From NCBI GenBank assembly GCA_030220185.1, contig JASPKZ010007795.1, forward strand, positions 1,635,001 to 1,699,000: a DNA stretch of 64,000 nt, written 5' to 3'. The DNA is from Diploptera punctata. Taxonomy: Eukaryota; Arthropoda; Insecta; Blattodea; Blaberidae. The notes beneath the pieces were generated by a model. That model was not told the origin of the DNA, ran no database searches, and was given only the letters and a program-made list of their open reading frames with translations. Below, piece after piece: positions 63,951 through 64,000 of the stretch (positions are counted from its first letter, which is position 1; every line of letters begins with the position of its first letter). A program made the position numbers and the translations under genes.

Positions 63951-64000
63951 AGGTGATAAGCCAGACGAAAAAAGTACCATGGTCGAAAGAGTGACGATCT
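63951..64000 (+). mobile_element. LINE-alpha leader, cut by window end
   Basis: aggtgataagccagacgaaa and the following gagtgacgatct match the leader at about 42107-42155 nearly base for base. The element continues past 64000. Confidence 0.8.

Overview
The window looks like intergenic DNA from a large, repeat-rich arthropod nuclear genome, most probably an insect. It is AT-rich. I see no prokaryotic operons, ribosome-binding sites or CRISPR arrays, and no intact host protein-coding gene. Almost everything recognisable is a transposable element or a broken one. The dominant non-LTR retrotransposon, called LINE-alpha here, has a reverse-transcriptase C-terminus of a kind I associate from memory with cockroach and other arthropod genomes. 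That placement is inference and was not searched. All family names below (SINE-A, LINE-alpha and so on) are working names for this window only.

SINEs. SINE-A (tRNA-like head, about 335 bp, 12 copies) and SINE-B (about 300 bp, 7 insertions) are the commonest. SINE-C (about 305 bp) and SINE-F occur alone and also as a recurrent C-head/F-tail chimera. SINE-G and SINE-H are each supported by clear target-site duplications (TSDs).

LINEs. LINE-alpha (GTAA/TAAG tail) has about 20 pieces. Beta, delta, epsilon, zeta, eta, iota (APE-type-looking C-termini), gamma (TTA-tailed) and theta (3-prime end only) are rarer. Epsilon at 59299-60247 is uninterrupted and has an exact 15-bp TSD, so it is young. Two LINE-alpha derivatives join the 5-prime leader directly to the 3-prime end, with the middle missing.

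Other classes. A Penelope-like element (12655-13295) has a GIY-YIG remnant and inverted ends. An internally deleted piggyBac element (36394-37625) interrupts a SINE-B. There is a smaller TTAA-flanked MITE family, a Tc1/mariner-like relic, a MADF-domain fragment, a Helitron-like stretch, a roughly 700-bp two-copy repeat, foldback elements and a perfect 100-bp-arm palindrome.

The most unusual object is 44163-47655: an element with terminal inverted repeats of about 315 bp and a 4-bp TSD, containing six 49-bp tandem units and a decayed minus-strand gene. That gene has an N-terminal CxxC segment and a C-terminal CXC-like cysteine cluster. A LINE-alpha copy has inserted into it.

Many elements are nested (LINE in LINE, SINE in LINE, DNA transposon in SINE), so a relative order of insertions can be read directly. 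The genes do not work together as a pathway; the window is a stratified record of mobile-element activity.
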